Shown piece by piece: positions 8,872-18,111 of a DNA stretch of 45,492 nucleotides. Origin of the DNA: Flavobacterium sp. BFFFF1 (GTDB lineage Bacteria; Bacteroidota; Bacteroidia; Flavobacteriales; Flavobacteriaceae). Positions within the stretch are counted from its first letter, which is position 1. Each line of letters begins with the position of its first letter. The notes beneath the pieces are model-generated. The model saw nothing but the letters and a program-made list of their open reading frames with translations, searched no databases and was not told where the DNA came from. Both the position numbers and the translations under genes were made by a program. Location of the stretch: the NCBI RefSeq assembly GCF_002256285.1, contig NZ_NKJE01000003.1, positions 184,301 to 229,792 on the forward strand. The letters are read 5' to 3'.

Positions 8872-9933
8872 ATGCCTATGAAAATCCTCGTTATCCAGCA
8901 AAAGATGATTGGAGACGTCCTCGCATCCAGCATCATATGCAATAACATCAAGCAAGAATATCCTGATGCTCAGGTGGATTACCTGATTTATCCGTTCACA
9001 AAACCGGTCGTTCTAGAAAACCCCAATATCGACAACATCATTCTGTTTACGGACAACTATCGGAAAAGTAAGCTGTCGCTGCTCAAGTTTGCGTTTGAAA
9101 TAAGAAGCCAACATTATGATGTGGTGATCGATGCCTATGGAAAAACGGAAAGCAACCTTATTGTGCTATTTTCAGGTGCAAAACAAAAGCTGGGGTTTTA
9201 CAAGCGATACACGCAGTTCCTTTATACCAAAACAGTGCGGGAAATTCCAGTACCGCGAACCAATGTAGGAACGGCATTGGAAAACAGGCTGAACCTGTTG
9301 CGGTTATTTGATGTTTTCCCAAACGCGTACATCAAGCCGAAGATTTGGCTGACCGATGCAGAAATCGCACACGGTCAAAGAATCCTGGAAAACCACAAAA
9401 TACCGTCCGGTCAGAAAATATTGATGATTGGCGTTTTGGGCAGCGGCGAGAATAAGACCTACCCATTTCCCTTTATGGCACAACTGCTCGATGTCATCGC
9501 ATCAGAAACCAACGCAGCGTTAATTTTCAACTACATGCCTTCACAGAAAAACGAGGCATTGATGATTTACAACTTGTGCAAACCGGATACCCGGAAAAAC
9601 ATTAAGATTGACATTGTACCGGGAAGTATCCGGGAATTTCTTGCGATCACTTCCCACTGCGATGCCCTAATTGGAAATGAAGGGGGGGCTGTTAACATGG
9701 CAAAAGCAATAGAAATTCCAACATTTACAATATTCTCAACGTGGATTAAGAAGGAAGCGTGGAACGCCTTCGAAAATGGGAACACGAACATTTCAGTACA
9801 TTTAAAAGACTTTAAGCCTGAACTGTATGGCGGGAAATCTCCTAAAGAAATGAAAAAACATGCCATAACACTGTATCGGGAATTTACGCCAGACCTCATA
9901 CTGCCCTTACTCAAAAAATACTTAAGATTTTAG
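8872..9933 (+). CDS. glycosyltransferase family 9 (heptosyltransferase-like)
   Basis: 353 residues (351 if the second ATG at 8878 is the start, giving the family-typical MKILVIQ). N-terminal 'MIGDVLASSIICNNIKQEYPD' has the Gly-Asp motif of ADP-heptose:LPS heptosyltransferases. The second Rossmann half contains 'MIGVLGSGENKTYPFPFMAQLLD', and 'ALIGNEGGAVNMAKAIEIPTFTIFS' is the nucleotide-sugar binding region. This soluble, inner-membrane-associated GT-B enzyme probably adds a sugar to the LPS core; the donor is not certain. It follows dapD closely, so the two are likely co-transcribed, and its last 4 bases overlap the stop of the convergent GT2 gene. Confidence 0.9.
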   Translation: MPMKILVIQQKMIGDVLASSIICNNIKQEYPDAQVDYLIYPFTKPVVLENPNIDNIILFTDNYRKSKLSLLKFAFEIRSQHYDVVIDAYGKTESNLIVLFSGAKQKLGFYKRYTQFLYTKTVREIPVPRTNVGTALENRLNLLRLFDVFPNAYIKPKIWLTDAEIAHGQRILENHKIPSGQKILMIGVLGSGENKTYPFPFMAQLLDVIASETNAALIFNYMPSQKNEALMIYNLCKPDTRKNIKIDIVPGSIREFLAITSHCDALIGNEGGAVNMAKAIEIPTFTIFSTWIKKEAWNAFENGNTNISVHLKDFKPELYGGKSPKEMKKHAITLYREFTPDLILPLLKKYLRF

Positions 9934-10754
9934 GATTTCTGCCCTTCTTTGATAATGCCGAACGGTGTCCAGGAAAGCCTTTTTTCCTTCACCTCTTTGC
10001 GAATCGCAAGATTTGCCGCAAGTGATTCAGGCGTTTTATAACTACGGGCATGGTCAAGGTGAAGACAAACCGCTTTGTGGCGTATTTGCAACCCTTTCAC
10101 ACCAAAATTCTCAAGCCGCTCTCCAAACTCCCTATCGGGACCTCCATATTTCATGCGTTCATCATAACCGTTAATCGCAATCATATCTTCACGGAATCCT
10201 GATGAATTGCAGTTGTTGAAGGACGGATTGGTTGGTGTCACCGTATCGAGGATATTCCCCAACAGTCCCTGAGAAGACAGCTTAAGGGTTTGCGAAAAAC
10301 CAAGCTTTCCTTTTGTTTTGAGCCACCTGACGTTAAAGCAACGCCCGGAAAGAATATCATCGCCGGAAATCTCTTCGCTGACCTTCATATTCAGTTTGCA
10401 GTAACCCCCGGAAAGAAATCTTCCTTTTTCTGCATAAGCTGCATGAACGGCAACAAAATCCTTTCTCGGAATACAATCGCCATCGGTCATGATAATGTAT
10501 TCGTTTGCCGCTTCCAAAATGGCAATGTTCAGTATTTCCTGCCTGCGATACCCTTTGTCTTCATGCCATAAATGCCTCAAAGGAACCGGAAAGTTTTGTG
10601 CGTAACTGTCAATCAGGCTCTTTGTTGACTCACGTGATCCATCATCAGCGACTATCACTTCAAAATCCTGGAAGGACTGATTGCTATACCCGATCAGGAC
10701 TTTTTCGAGCCACTTTTCAGCGTTATAGGTACTAATAATCACAGATATTTTCAT
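9930..10754 (-). CDS. glycosyltransferase family 2 with galactosyltransferase-like C-terminal domain
   Basis: 274 residues from the ATG at 10754, which gives the typical MKISVIISTYN opening; an alternative ATG is three codons upstream. GT-A features are 'VIVADDGS' (about residues 36-43) for nucleotide binding and 'IMTDGDCIP', the metal-binding DxD-like motif. The C-terminal 'YGGPDREFGERLENFGV...HLDH' matches the galactosyltransferase-associated (Glyco_transf_7C-like) domain. It probably adds a hexose to a surface polysaccharide or LPS. It is the only minus-strand gene of this sugar cluster, convergent with the GT9 gene and divergent from the next GT2 gene. Confidence 0.9.
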   Translation of the reverse strand: MKISVIISTYNAEKWLEKVLIGYSNQSFQDFEVIVADDGSRESTKSLIDSYAQNFPVPLRHLWHEDKGYRRQEILNIAILEAANEYIIMTDGDCIPRKDFVAVHAAYAEKGRFLSGGYCKLNMKVSEEISGDDILSGRCFNVRWLKTKGKLGFSQTLKLSSQGLLGNILDTVTPTNPSFNNCNSSGFREDMIAINGYDERMKYGGPDREFGERLENFGVKGLQIRHKAVCLHLDHARSYKTPESLAANLAIRKEVKEKRLSWTPFGIIKEGQKS

Positions 10755-10848
10755 GCGTCGCAAATTGGCATTGGTTATAAAAAGAAATTACGTATATTTA
10801 AATCACACCCGCAAATCCTAAATCTTTGAGTTTTTTTAAATTAAACCT

Positions 10849-10877
10849 TTGCAAAAATAGTAAATAAATTATATTTG
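10849..10877 (+). promoter_or_regulatory. Bacteroidota promoter TTG-N18-TATATTTG
   Basis: A -33 TTG at 10849-10851 (within TTTG) and a -7 TATATTTG at 10870-10877 are separated by 18 bases. The element fits the flavobacterial consensus and lies 18 bases before the GT2 gene start at 10896. Confidence 0.7.
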
Positions 10878-10895
10878 TTGAATATTTAATATTGA

Positions 10896-11681
10896 ATGGA
10901 ATTTAAGCCGCAAACCAACATATCGGTTCTTATCATAACATTAAATGAAGAGGTTCACATGCAGGAGTTACTAAGTGACCTCGATTTTGCAGAAGAGGTG
11001 ATTGTGGTAGATTCCTACAGTACTGATCGAACCAAGGAAATTTCAGAGTCATTTGAAAACGTCCGTTTCATAGAAAATAAATTCGAGAATTATACGAGTC
11101 AGCGGAATTTTGCAATCAGCCAGGCAAAGAACGACTGGATACTTTTTATCGATGCTGACGAACGGCTGACACCAGAGCTCAAACGGGAGATTATCGACAC
11201 GGTTCACCGCAACGAGGATATCAGTGCTTACCTTTTTTACCGGAAATTCTTTTTCAGGAAGAAACAGCTTCATTTTAGTGGATGGCAGACCGATCGCATT
11301 TTTAGGTTATTCAGGAAAGACAAAGCACATTATACCGCGAAAAGGCTGGTACACGAAAAACTCGATGTGGACGGCCGCATAGCTGTATTCCAGAACAAAC
11401 TGATTCATTATTCTTATGCAGATTACGAATCGTATAAAAGAAAAATGATTGCTTACGGGAAGCTTAAGGCAATGGAGAAATTTCGTTCTGGTTTTAAACC
11501 GACGGTTTTTCATTATTTTGGCCACTCTGCATACAATTTTCTGTACCAATATCTTGTACGGCTGGGTATTCTGGATGGAAAAAAAGGAATTATCATCTGT
11601 TACCTGAATGCGCTCAGCGTTACCTACCGTTATAAGGAACTCAGACGGCTGTATCAGGGTGTTTCAAAAAAATCCGTATGA
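10896..11681 (+). CDS. glycosyltransferase family 2 (WaaE/KdtX-like)
   Basis: 261 residues. GT-A fold motifs are 'ISVLIITLNEE' at the N-terminus, 'EEVIVVDSYSTDRT' (about 34-47) and the DxD-containing 'WILFIDADERLTPEL' (about 85-99). The C-terminal part, 'GWQTDRIFRLFRKDKAHYT...VHEKL' followed by 'LIHYSY', is characteristic of the LPS-core GT2 subfamily containing WaaE/KdtX. It likely acts on the cytoplasmic face of the inner membrane. The stop overlaps the start of the next GT2 gene (ATGA), which implies translational coupling. A good promoter lies just upstream. Confidence 0.9.
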   Translation: MEFKPQTNISVLIITLNEEVHMQELLSDLDFAEEVIVVDSYSTDRTKEISESFENVRFIENKFENYTSQRNFAISQAKNDWILFIDADERLTPELKREIIDTVHRNEDISAYLFYRKFFFRKKQLHFSGWQTDRIFRLFRKDKAHYTAKRLVHEKLDVDGRIAVFQNKLIHYSYADYESYKRKMIAYGKLKAMEKFRSGFKPTVFHYFGHSAYNFLYQYLVRLGILDGKKGIIICYLNALSVTYRYKELRRLYQGVSKKSV

Positions 11682-12595
11682 TAGATGTTTCGATAATAAT
11701 AATCAACTACAATACTTCGCTCCTGACATACAATTGCGTCGTTTCCATCATAGAAACCACGCCAAAAAATATGCAATACGAAATTATCGTAGTGGATAAT
11801 GCTTCCAGAAAAGACGACTTTCACGACCTGGAAGAAAAATTAAAAGCGCTTCAAACGGACAATATCCAGTTGATCCGGAGCAGAATAAATACCGGATTCG
11901 CCTCAGGGAACATGTTCGGGGTACAATTTGCGTCGGGGAAATACCTCGCTTTCATTAATAATGACGTCGAACTCACCACCGATTCATTTACAGCGCTTGA
12001 TCAATTTTTCAAGCAAAACCCGGATACCGGAGTCATCGGCATCCAGCCAATTTTTGCCGATAAAAGGAAACAGGTCGCTTTTGGACATTTTGACACCTTC
12101 AGCAATAGGTTTTTTGGGTATTGGCTTTATGAGAAACTAAATCCGAACAAAGCCAAACGCCATAAGACGTATACTGAACCCATACAGGCAGATTACGTAG
12201 TGGGCAGTTTTATGTTTTTTAAATCGGAACATTTTAACGCAGTCGGGGGATTTGACACGAATATCTTTCTGTATTTTGAGGAAATGGATATTTGCAAACG
12301 GTTGCTTAACAATAACCTGAAGACCATTTTTTACCCCTCAATCGACTATGTCCATATTAATGGGGCCAGTACGAATCTGGGATATACCAAGAAAATCGAG
12401 CTTAAGATTTCGCACCTTTATATCGTTCGCAAAAATCACGGCTTTTTCAGTTATGCGCTATTAAAAACTTTTTTTGTTCTCATCTTCTTTTTTAAATCCC
12501 TTTTCAACCCCAAGCATTTCCGTCTGTTTTTTAAGCTTATTACGCTGGGTCCTCCCATGGCATCTTCTATTCGCCACCTGCAGAAAATACAGTAA
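11678..12595 (+). CDS. glycosyltransferase family 2 (rhamnosyltransferase-like)
   Basis: 305 residues. The motifs are 'DVSIIIINYN' at the start, 'IIVVDNAS' (about 36-43), 'NTGFASGNMFGVQFASGKYLAFINNDVEL' (about 71-99, containing the NND metal-binding motif) and 'VGSFMFFKS...VGGFDTNIFLYFEEMDICKRL', the acceptor-side ED motif of WbbL-like rhamnosyltransferases. A hydrophobic C-terminal stretch (about 260-276) suggests membrane association. The gene overlaps the preceding GT2 by 4 bases. It probably extends an O-antigen or exopolysaccharide chain; the sugar is not determinable. Confidence 0.9.
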   Translation: MIDVSIIIINYNTSLLTYNCVVSIIETTPKNMQYEIIVVDNASRKDDFHDLEEKLKALQTDNIQLIRSRINTGFASGNMFGVQFASGKYLAFINNDVELTTDSFTALDQFFKQNPDTGVIGIQPIFADKRKQVAFGHFDTFSNRFFGYWLYEKLNPNKAKRHKTYTEPIQADYVVGSFMFFKSEHFNAVGGFDTNIFLYFEEMDICKRLLNNNLKTIFYPSIDYVHINGASTNLGYTKKIELKISHLYIVRKNHGFFSYALLKTFFVLIFFFKSLFNPKHFRLFFKLITLGPPMASSIRHLQKIQ

Positions 12596-12648
12596 CAACG
12601 CGCCTCAGAAATTTCATTCCGACGCTTATTTCGGCTGGATATTTACAA

Positions 12649-12678
12649 TTTGTTAAAGAAATATTTATCGTAAATTTG
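12649..12678 (+). promoter_or_regulatory. Bacteroidota promoter TTTG-N18-TAAATTTG
   Basis: The -33 TTTG at 12649-12652 and the -7 TAAATTTG at 12671-12678 are separated by 18 bases, an excellent match to the flavobacterial sigma consensus. The element sits 23 bases before the LTA-synthase-like gene, the first gene of the run that ends with heme A synthase. Confidence 0.75.
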
Positions 12679-12701
12679 CAGCATTTACAAACGCTTTTTT
12701 T

Positions 12702-14687
12702 ATGGACAAAAACCAAAAGTGGAAATACTTCCTGAAAGAACTTGCCAATCAGATTTTTTTCTGGTTTTTCGGAATCATTTTCTTCACGCTCTTTCGCATT
12801 GTTTTCATCTTCCTTTTCAGAAAACAGTTGGGTCCTTCTGCCGACAGTACCGAAATATTCAAAGCCCTTGCTTCCGGTTTCAGTTTCGATGCTACCGTCA
12901 TGGGTTATTTCCTCATTTTGCCCTTTTTGCTGCTGCTTGTGTTTGCTCCTTTTGATACATTCAGACCCGCAATTATCACCCGAAAAATTACACAGGCGCT
13001 TTTTGTCATTCTTTCCACCATAATTTGCATCGTAACCATTGGGTACTTCCAGGAATACCATGACCAATTTAACAACTTCCTCTTTCTGTCGCTGTATGAT
13101 GATCAAAAGGCAGTCGCCAAAACGCTGATGGCAGATGAATACCACCCCTTATTGAACATGTTGACATTTATTGTCGTAATCGCAACGGGAATTGTCATTT
13201 TAATTTACTCAGAAAAGAAAGACATCACCTACAGGATGCTGCAGAAATTCAATTTCAAATACAGCAGGCCGCTCCTTGTCTTTATCAGCGTTGCCTTATT
13301 TGTTTGCAGCTTGCGCGGCTCGTTTTCTACGGTCCCGGCAATTAGAAAATGGGCTGGTGTTTCAAAAGACGCTTTTTTGAACAAAACCATTGTAAATCCA
13401 TTTCGTTCGCTGAAATACGCATTGGAAGATTTCAATGAGCTGAATCTGCTTGAAGGCAAAAATCCCTATTTAGCCGAATCGGATTTTAAGGCCAGTTTTC
13501 CCGAAGATCAGATCACAGATATACTTCGTAAAACGGCTGGAGGGCCTACGATTGAAAAGCCAAAACAGATTTTCCTCGTGGTAATGGAAAGTTATGATTC
13601 CTGGCCGTTGATGGATAAGTACCTGCCTTTCAAATTGTCGTCAAATTTAAACCGTATCGCAAAAAACGGAACACATTTCACCGATTTCCTTCCCGCTGCC
13701 AACGCCACATTCGATTCGTTTGGCGCGGTAGTCACTGATGTGCCGCATTGTGGTGTCAATATCAGCCAGCTGGGAACCGTCAATGAACCTTTCGAAACCT
13801 CAATCTTTCGGCAGTTTAAAAAACTGGGATATGAGACCAATCTGTACTACGGGGGATTTCTCTCGTGGGAGAATATCGGTGAATTCTGCAAGTACCAAGG
13901 GGTCGACAGAATTTTCTCCGGTGTGGACGCAGGCGGAAAATCAGACTCGGGTGATTGGGGAATTGAAGATGAAAAGCTGTTTGGATTGGTCTTAAAAAAT
14001 ACAGATCCACAGAAATACTCGCTGAATATAATACTTACCTCCAGTTACCACCCTCCCTATGCAATAGATATCTACAAAAAGGGATTTCCTTACCACAGTG
14101 AGGAGGACTTTCCTGTGAGTGTCAGAAAGTATTATGACGGTGGCATGACGATGAAAGAACTTGGGCATCTTTGGTATGGAGACCAGGCCATCGGCGGATT
14201 TGTAGATGTCGCAGAAAAAAAGTACCCGGACGGTTTGTATTGCTTTACCGGTGATCATTTCGGCCGGCGTTTCATCAACCACAACCCCAATCTCTACGAA
14301 AAATCTTCCGTGCCATTTATTATGTATGGAAAATCAATCCCAAAAGCGATCAACAGGACGCCCGGCGGCCATGTGGATATCATGCCAACATTAATTGAAA
14401 TGATTGCACCAAAAGGATTCCAGTACTATAGTTTTGGCACATCGCTGTTTGCAAAAGGAAAAAATAAGGCGTTTGGATTGGATAAAATGATTGTTCCCAA
14501 CGAAATTTACTATTTCCCAAAAGACGCAAAAGTTGAAAAAATCAACCTGCGCACCTTTACAGAAAGCAAATTGGACAAAAGTGCCCTGAAAGCGGAATAT
14601 GACCGTTATATGGCGTTGACCTGGCAATATACCATAAAGGGAAACAACCTTAAAAAGCAGACCGCAAAACCGAAAAAATCAAAATAA
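12702..14687 (+). CDS. LTA synthase family (alkaline phosphatase superfamily) membrane phosphotransferase
   Basis: 661 residues. Five hydrophobic segments occupy about 18-40, 65-83, 97-114, 153-169 and 190-204, followed by a large extracytoplasmic sulfatase-fold domain (about 285-600). Metal and catalytic residues seen in the LtaS family are recognisable: Glu296 in 'VVMESYDS', the probable nucleophile Thr336 in 'NATFDSFG', Asp518-His519 in 'TGDHFGRR', and His557 in 'GGHVDIMPTL'. Members transfer phosphoglycerol or phosphoethanolamine to envelope glycans or lipids. In a Gram-negative background the role is probably decoration of LPS or a periplasmic glycan, in line with the adjacent glycosyltransferases. 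The C-terminus is Lys-rich. tsaC begins after a single base. Confidence 0.88.
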   Translation: MDKNQKWKYFLKELANQIFFWFFGIIFFTLFRIVFIFLFRKQLGPSADSTEIFKALASGFSFDATVMGYFLILPFLLLLVFAPFDTFRPAIITRKITQALFVILSTIICIVTIGYFQEYHDQFNNFLFLSLYDDQKAVAKTLMADEYHPLLNMLTFIVVIATGIVILIYSEKKDITYRMLQKFNFKYSRPLLVFISVALFVCSLRGSFSTVPAIRKWAGVSKDAFLNKTIVNPFRSLKYALEDFNELNLLEGKNPYLAESDFKASFPEDQITDILRKTAGGPTIEKPKQIFLVVMESYDSWPLMDKYLPFKLSSNLNRIAKNGTHFTDFLPAANATFDSFGAVVTDVPHCGVNISQLGTVNEPFETSIFRQFKKLGYETNLYYGGFLSWENIGEFCKYQGVDRIFSGVDAGGKSDSGDWGIEDEKLFGLVLKNTDPQKYSLNIILTSSYHPPYAIDIYKKGFPYHSEEDFPVSVRKYYDGGMTMKELGHLWYGDQAIGGFVDVAEKKYPDGLYCFTGDHFGRRFINHNPNLYEKSSVPFIMYGKSIPKAINRTPGGHVDIMPTLIEMIAPKGFQYYSFGTSLFAKGKNKAFGLDKMIVPNEIYYFPKDAKVEKINLRTFTESKLDKSALKAEYDRYMALTWQYTIKGNNLKKQTAKPKKSK

Positions 14688-14688
14688 T

Positions 14689-15258
14689 ATGGGCGATATC
14701 AACCAGGAAGTACACAATGCCTTTGAAGTGATCCGAGAGGGCGGGATCATCCTTTACCCGACCGACACCGTTTGGGGAATAGGCTGCGACGCGACCAATG
14801 CCGCGGCGGTTGCTAAGATTTATGCTTTAAAAAAAAGGATAGAAACACACAGTATGATTGTGCTGATGAATGGCGAAAAAATGATGTACAACGTTTTTAA
14901 GGAAATTCCCGAAACGGCCTGGCAGATTATTGACCTTTCTGAAAAGCCTACGACCCTGATCTTAGACAACCCCAGAAATGTCGCCGAAAATATCATCGGC
15001 TTAGATAAAACGCTGGGTGTGAGAATTGTAAAAGAGCCATTTTGCTTTAAGCTGATGGAGCGCATGAAAAAGCCACTTGTTTCCACCTCTGCGAATATAT
15101 CCGGTGAACCCACGCCAAAAAGTTTTAAAGAAATAACCGCCGACATTGTTAACGGCGTTGACTATGTCGTAAATTTGCAGCGCGATAAAGTGGCCGGCAC
15201 CCCATCAACAATAATCAAGCTTACGAACGATCTTCAGGTAAAGATCATCAGGAAATAA
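14689..15258 (+). CDS. tsaC: L-threonylcarbamoyladenylate synthase (YrdC/Sua5 family)
   Basis: 189 residues, the single-domain TsaC/YrdC length without the Sua5 C-terminal domain. It makes threonylcarbamoyl-AMP from threonine, bicarbonate and ATP for t6A37 modification of ANN-decoding tRNAs. The motifs are '[20 protein letters not shown]' (about 17-36), the basic 'ALKKR' segment and '[15 protein letters not shown]' (about 127-141), all typical of the YrdC fold. The start is fixed by the preceding stop one base upstream. Its neighbour, the CCA-adding enzyme, is also a tRNA-maturation gene. Confidence 0.95.
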   Translation: MGDINQEVHNAFEVIREGGIILYPTDTVWGIGCDATNAAAVAKIYALKKRIETHSMIVLMNGEKMMYNVFKEIPETAWQIIDLSEKPTTLILDNPRNVAENIIGLDKTLGVRIVKEPFCFKLMERMKKPLVSTSANISGEPTPKSFKEITADIVNGVDYVVNLQRDKVAGTPSTIIKLTNDLQVKIIRK

Positions 15259-15284
15259 AGGGCTATCGGAAATTGAATTTTACA

Positions 15285-16709
15285 ATGAGCAACACTTCAT
15301 ATAAAGAAGACTTACAGCATCCTGTTTTCGGGGTGGTTTCTGAGGCTTCGGCGGCATTAGGACTGGAAAGTTATGTAATCGGCGGATTCGTACGGGACCT
15401 GATCTTAGGCCGCGAAAACAAAAAAGACATCGATATTGTGGCCGTTGGCAGCGGTATTGCGTTAGCCCAGCAGGTAGCCGACATGCTTCCACGCAAGCCC
15501 AAAGTACAGGTTTTTAAAAATTACGGCACCGCAATGCTGCGTTTTGAGGATACAGACATCGAATTCGTAGGGGCCCGGAAGGAATCTTACCAATCAGAAA
15601 GCCGCAATCCTGTTGTGGAAAATGGCACCCTGGAAGACGATCAGGACCGGAGGGATTTTACCATCAATGCACTGGCTCTTTCTTTAAACCGCGATAATTT
15701 TGGCACATTGCTCGATCCATTTAATGGATTGAAAGATCTTGAATCTAAAATAATCCGAACACCGCTAAATCCGGACATCACCTATTCTGACGATCCATTG
15801 CGCATGCTTCGCGCGATCCGTTTTGCCACCCAGCTTGGTTTTAACATTGAGGCTGAATCGCTGGAATCCATATCAAAAAACAAGGAACGCATCAACATCA
15901 TCTCTGGCGAAAGAATCGTAGATGAGTTGAACAAAATACTGTCTGTAAAAAAACCATCAACCGGTTTTATACTACTTTATAAAACCGGACTGCTTGACCT
16001 GATCCTTCCAGAATTGACCGCATTGAATCAGGTCGAAGAAATTGAAGGACATACGCACAAAAACAATTTTTACCACACACTGGAAGTCGTTGACAACATT
16101 AGTGAAAACACCGAAGATGTTTGGCTGCGCTGGGCGGCATTGCTTCACGACATCGGTAAGGCACCTACCAAACGTTTCTTTAAAAAACAGGGTTGGACGT
16201 TTCACGGACACGAGTTTGTGGGAGGAAAAATGGTTAAAAAGATTTTCGAAAGGCTGCACATGCCCCTGAACCAGAAAATGAAGTTTGTACAGAAAATGGT
16301 GATGATGAGTTCCCGCCCGATTGTACTTTCTCAGGAAATCGTGACCGACTCGGCAGTGCGGCGGCTCGTTTTTGATGCAGGCGAAGACGTTGAAAATCTG
16401 ATGACGCTTTGTGAAGCAGACATTACCACTAAAAATGCCATTAAGTTTAAAAAATACCATCAGAATTTTGATTTGGTGCGACGCAAAATCGTAGAAGTGG
16501 AGGAACGCGACCATGTGCGTAATTTCCAGCCACCCGTCACCGGCGAAGAGATTATGGAAATTTTCAACCTGAAACCATCCCGCGAAATCGGCATCCTGAA
16601 AGAAGCCATAAAAGAAGCGATTCTCGAAGGGGAAATTCCTAACGAGTATGAGGCAGCGTATCAATTCATGATGGAAAAAGCCGAAAAAATGGGATTAAAA
16701 ACTATGTAA
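15285..16709 (+). CDS. cca: CCA tRNA nucleotidyltransferase with HD domain
   Basis: 474 residues from the ATG at 15285; an in-frame TTG at 15273 is less likely. The enzyme adds or repairs the 3'-CCA of tRNAs. The N-terminal class-II nucleotidyltransferase domain has '[14 protein letters not shown]' and the catalytic Asp pair in '[11 protein letters not shown]'. '[11 protein letters not shown]' and '[12 protein letters not shown]' follow as the NTP-selecting and arm motifs. Around residue 280, '[15 protein letters not shown]' is an HD phosphohydrolase motif, preceded by His-rich '[17 protein letters not shown]'. The gene follows tsaC by 26 bases and is followed after 5 bases by heme A synthase, so it is part of one transcription unit. 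Confidence 0.95.
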   Translation: MSNTSYKEDLQHPVFGVVSEASAALGLESYVIGGFVRDLILGRENKKDIDIVAVGSGIALAQQVADMLPRKPKVQVFKNYGTAMLRFEDTDIEFVGARKESYQSESRNPVVENGTLEDDQDRRDFTINALALSLNRDNFGTLLDPFNGLKDLESKIIRTPLNPDITYSDDPLRMLRAIRFATQLGFNIEAESLESISKNKERINIISGERIVDELNKILSVKKPSTGFILLYKTGLLDLILPELTALNQVEEIEGHTHKNNFYHTLEVVDNISENTEDVWLRWAALLHDIGKAPTKRFFKKQGWTFHGHEFVGGKMVKKIFERLHMPLNQKMKFVQKMVMMSSRPIVLSQEIVTDSAVRRLVFDAGEDVENLMTLCEADITTKNAIKFKKYHQNFDLVRRKIVEVEERDHVRNFQPPVTGEEIMEIFNLKPSREIGILKEAIKEAILEGEIPNEYEAAYQFMMEKAEKMGLKTM

Positions 16710-16714
16710 TTATC

Positions 16715-17746
16715 ATGAAAAATAAATTCGTCTTCTTTGCAAAAACCTCGCTGCTCTTAGTATACCTCGTTATTGTTGCCGGCGCACTAGTTCGGATGAC
16801 TGGATCCGGGATGGGATGTCCGGACTGGCCTAAATGTTTCGGGTATTACATCCCACCAACCGACGTGAAGGAGCTGATGTGGAGTCCCAACCGCGAGTTC
16901 GAGGCGGGCCAGGTCATTATCAAAGACGAAAAACTTTGGGTAGCAAAAGACGATTTTATCACGGGTACATCCTATGACGCATCGCATTGGAGGCCTTATA
17001 CCAAACATGATTACGCGATTTTCAACCCCACCCACACCTGGATTGAGTACCTCAACAGGCTGGTTGGCGCATTAGCCGGTCTTACCGTATTGCTAATGGC
17101 CGTTTTTTCATTGGCGTTCTGGAAAGAAAAAAAGATCATCACGCTGCTCTCGTGGCTTACAGTGGTAATGATGGGCGCACAGGCGTGGCTTGGCGCCACA
17201 GTGGTGTATTCGGTTTTGAACCCCGTGAAGATTACGCTGCACATGGTCGTCGCCCTTTTAATCGTAGCAGCCATCATATTCGTTGTCCGGAAAGCGAAGA
17301 TAAACACTGGTAACGGAAACGCCGCCGACACTATTTTTCACAAACTCATTATTTTTGCGTTGCTATTGACTTTGGTACAGATTGCATTGGGAACACAAGT
17401 AAGGCAATTTGTCGATGGGCAGGTGAAGTTACTCGGTGAAGAAAATATTGGTAGTGCGTTAAACAATCCGTCCCTTGTTTTTTACATCCACCGCTCCTTT
17501 TCCTTCGTGGTATTGGGTATTAACCTGCTCTTGTTTTACAGAAACAGGAAGTATAAACTCGGGTTTGTAGCAATGAATGTCGTGATGCGCATTATATTGG
17601 TCGAAATCCTTTCCGGCGTTTTAATATATTATCTCGATTTTCCGTTTGGATCACAAACGTTTCATCTCGTGATGGCGTCCCTATTGTTCGGTCTGCAATT
17701 TAGTGTGCTGGTCGCCTCTGCGGAAGCGAAAAAAATTAAGTTATAA
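16715..17746 (+). CDS. ctaA: COX15/CtaA family heme A synthase
   Basis: 343 residues and eight predicted membrane segments. The protein converts heme O to heme A for aa3-type cytochrome oxidase in the inner membrane. The N-terminal 'GALVRMTGSGMGCPDWPKCFGYYIPP' carries the conserved Cys pair region of CtaA. Candidate heme ligands are the His residues in 'THTWIEYLNRLVGAL', 'KITLHMVVALL', 'FYIHRSFSFVVLG' and 'SQTFHLVMASLLFG'. The extended periplasmic loop after the first helix ('GQVIIKDEKLWVAKDDFITGTSYDASHWRPYT') is a form common in Bacteroidota. It is the last gene of the probable 12702-17746 operon. Confidence 0.93.
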   Translation: MKNKFVFFAKTSLLLVYLVIVAGALVRMTGSGMGCPDWPKCFGYYIPPTDVKELMWSPNREFEAGQVIIKDEKLWVAKDDFITGTSYDASHWRPYTKHDYAIFNPTHTWIEYLNRLVGALAGLTVLLMAVFSLAFWKEKKIITLLSWLTVVMMGAQAWLGATVVYSVLNPVKITLHMVVALLIVAAIIFVVRKAKINTGNGNAADTIFHKLIIFALLLTLVQIALGTQVRQFVDGQVKLLGEENIGSALNNPSLVFYIHRSFSFVVLGINLLLFYRNRKYKLGFVAMNVVMRIILVEILSGVLIYYLDFPFGSQTFHLVMASLLFGLQFSVLVASAEAKKIKL

Positions 17747-17841
17747 CAATCCTGAAAAATTCTGTAATAGCCCAATCCTTTTAAAATGGCATTTTTGTAA
17801 CTGAAAAAGAGATTACCAGTAACTAAAAAATTAAAAACGCT

Positions 17842-18024
17842 ATGCCAAATTCAACGGAAATTAAAGGAGCCTGGGAAGAGTTTAAAGGAAAACTCAAAAC
17901 AAAATTTGCCGATCTTACGGACGACGATCTGATGTACGAAGAAGGTAAAGAGCAGGAAATGTGGGGAAAATTGCAACAAAAACTAGGAAAGACCGAAAAA
18001 GAGATAAAATCCTTATTCGACTAA
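17842..18024 (+). CDS. CsbD family protein
   Basis: 60 residues, a typical CsbD-like length. The sequence begins '[20 protein letters not shown]' and continues '[29 protein letters not shown]', the characteristic CsbD arrangement 'G.WkelkGk.k..wg.LtdDdl....Gk...l.G.lq...G'. The family is a small, highly charged, soluble stress-associated protein (sigma-B regulated in Bacillus) with unknown molecular role. It is monocistronic, with 95 bases upstream of the start and a long terminator hairpin downstream. Confidence 0.9.
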   Translation: MPNSTEIKGAWEEFKGKLKTKFADLTDDDLMYEEGKEQEMWGKLQQKLGKTEKEIKSLFD

Positions 18025-18047
18025 GCCGCTGACAACAACACAACCGG

Positions 18048-18107
18048 ACTGTTTCGTTTTGAGTGTATAAATCATCACTGATTTGGCTTAAGACGAAACA
18101 GTTTTTT
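18048..18107 (+). terminator. long bipartite hairpin terminator after csbD
   Basis: Bases 18048-18063 pair with 18087-18102 over 16 positions (14 Watson-Crick and two G-U). Inside the loop, AAATCA (18069-18074) pairs with TGATTT (18079-18084) around a TCAC tetraloop. A run of six T follows. It is unusually long for a simple terminator. Confidence 0.75.
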
Positions 18108-18111
18108 GTAT

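Noticed and set aside
12567..13145. 192-codon minus-strand frame at the start of the LTA-synthase-like gene
   Set aside because: It is antisense to membrane-helix coding sequence, has a Lys/Glu/Gly-rich low-complexity composition, and would span a good plus-strand promoter.
15972..16664. 230-codon minus-strand frame
   Set aside because: It is a shadow of the CCA-adding enzyme gene, whose HD and nucleotidyltransferase motifs are unambiguous on the plus strand.
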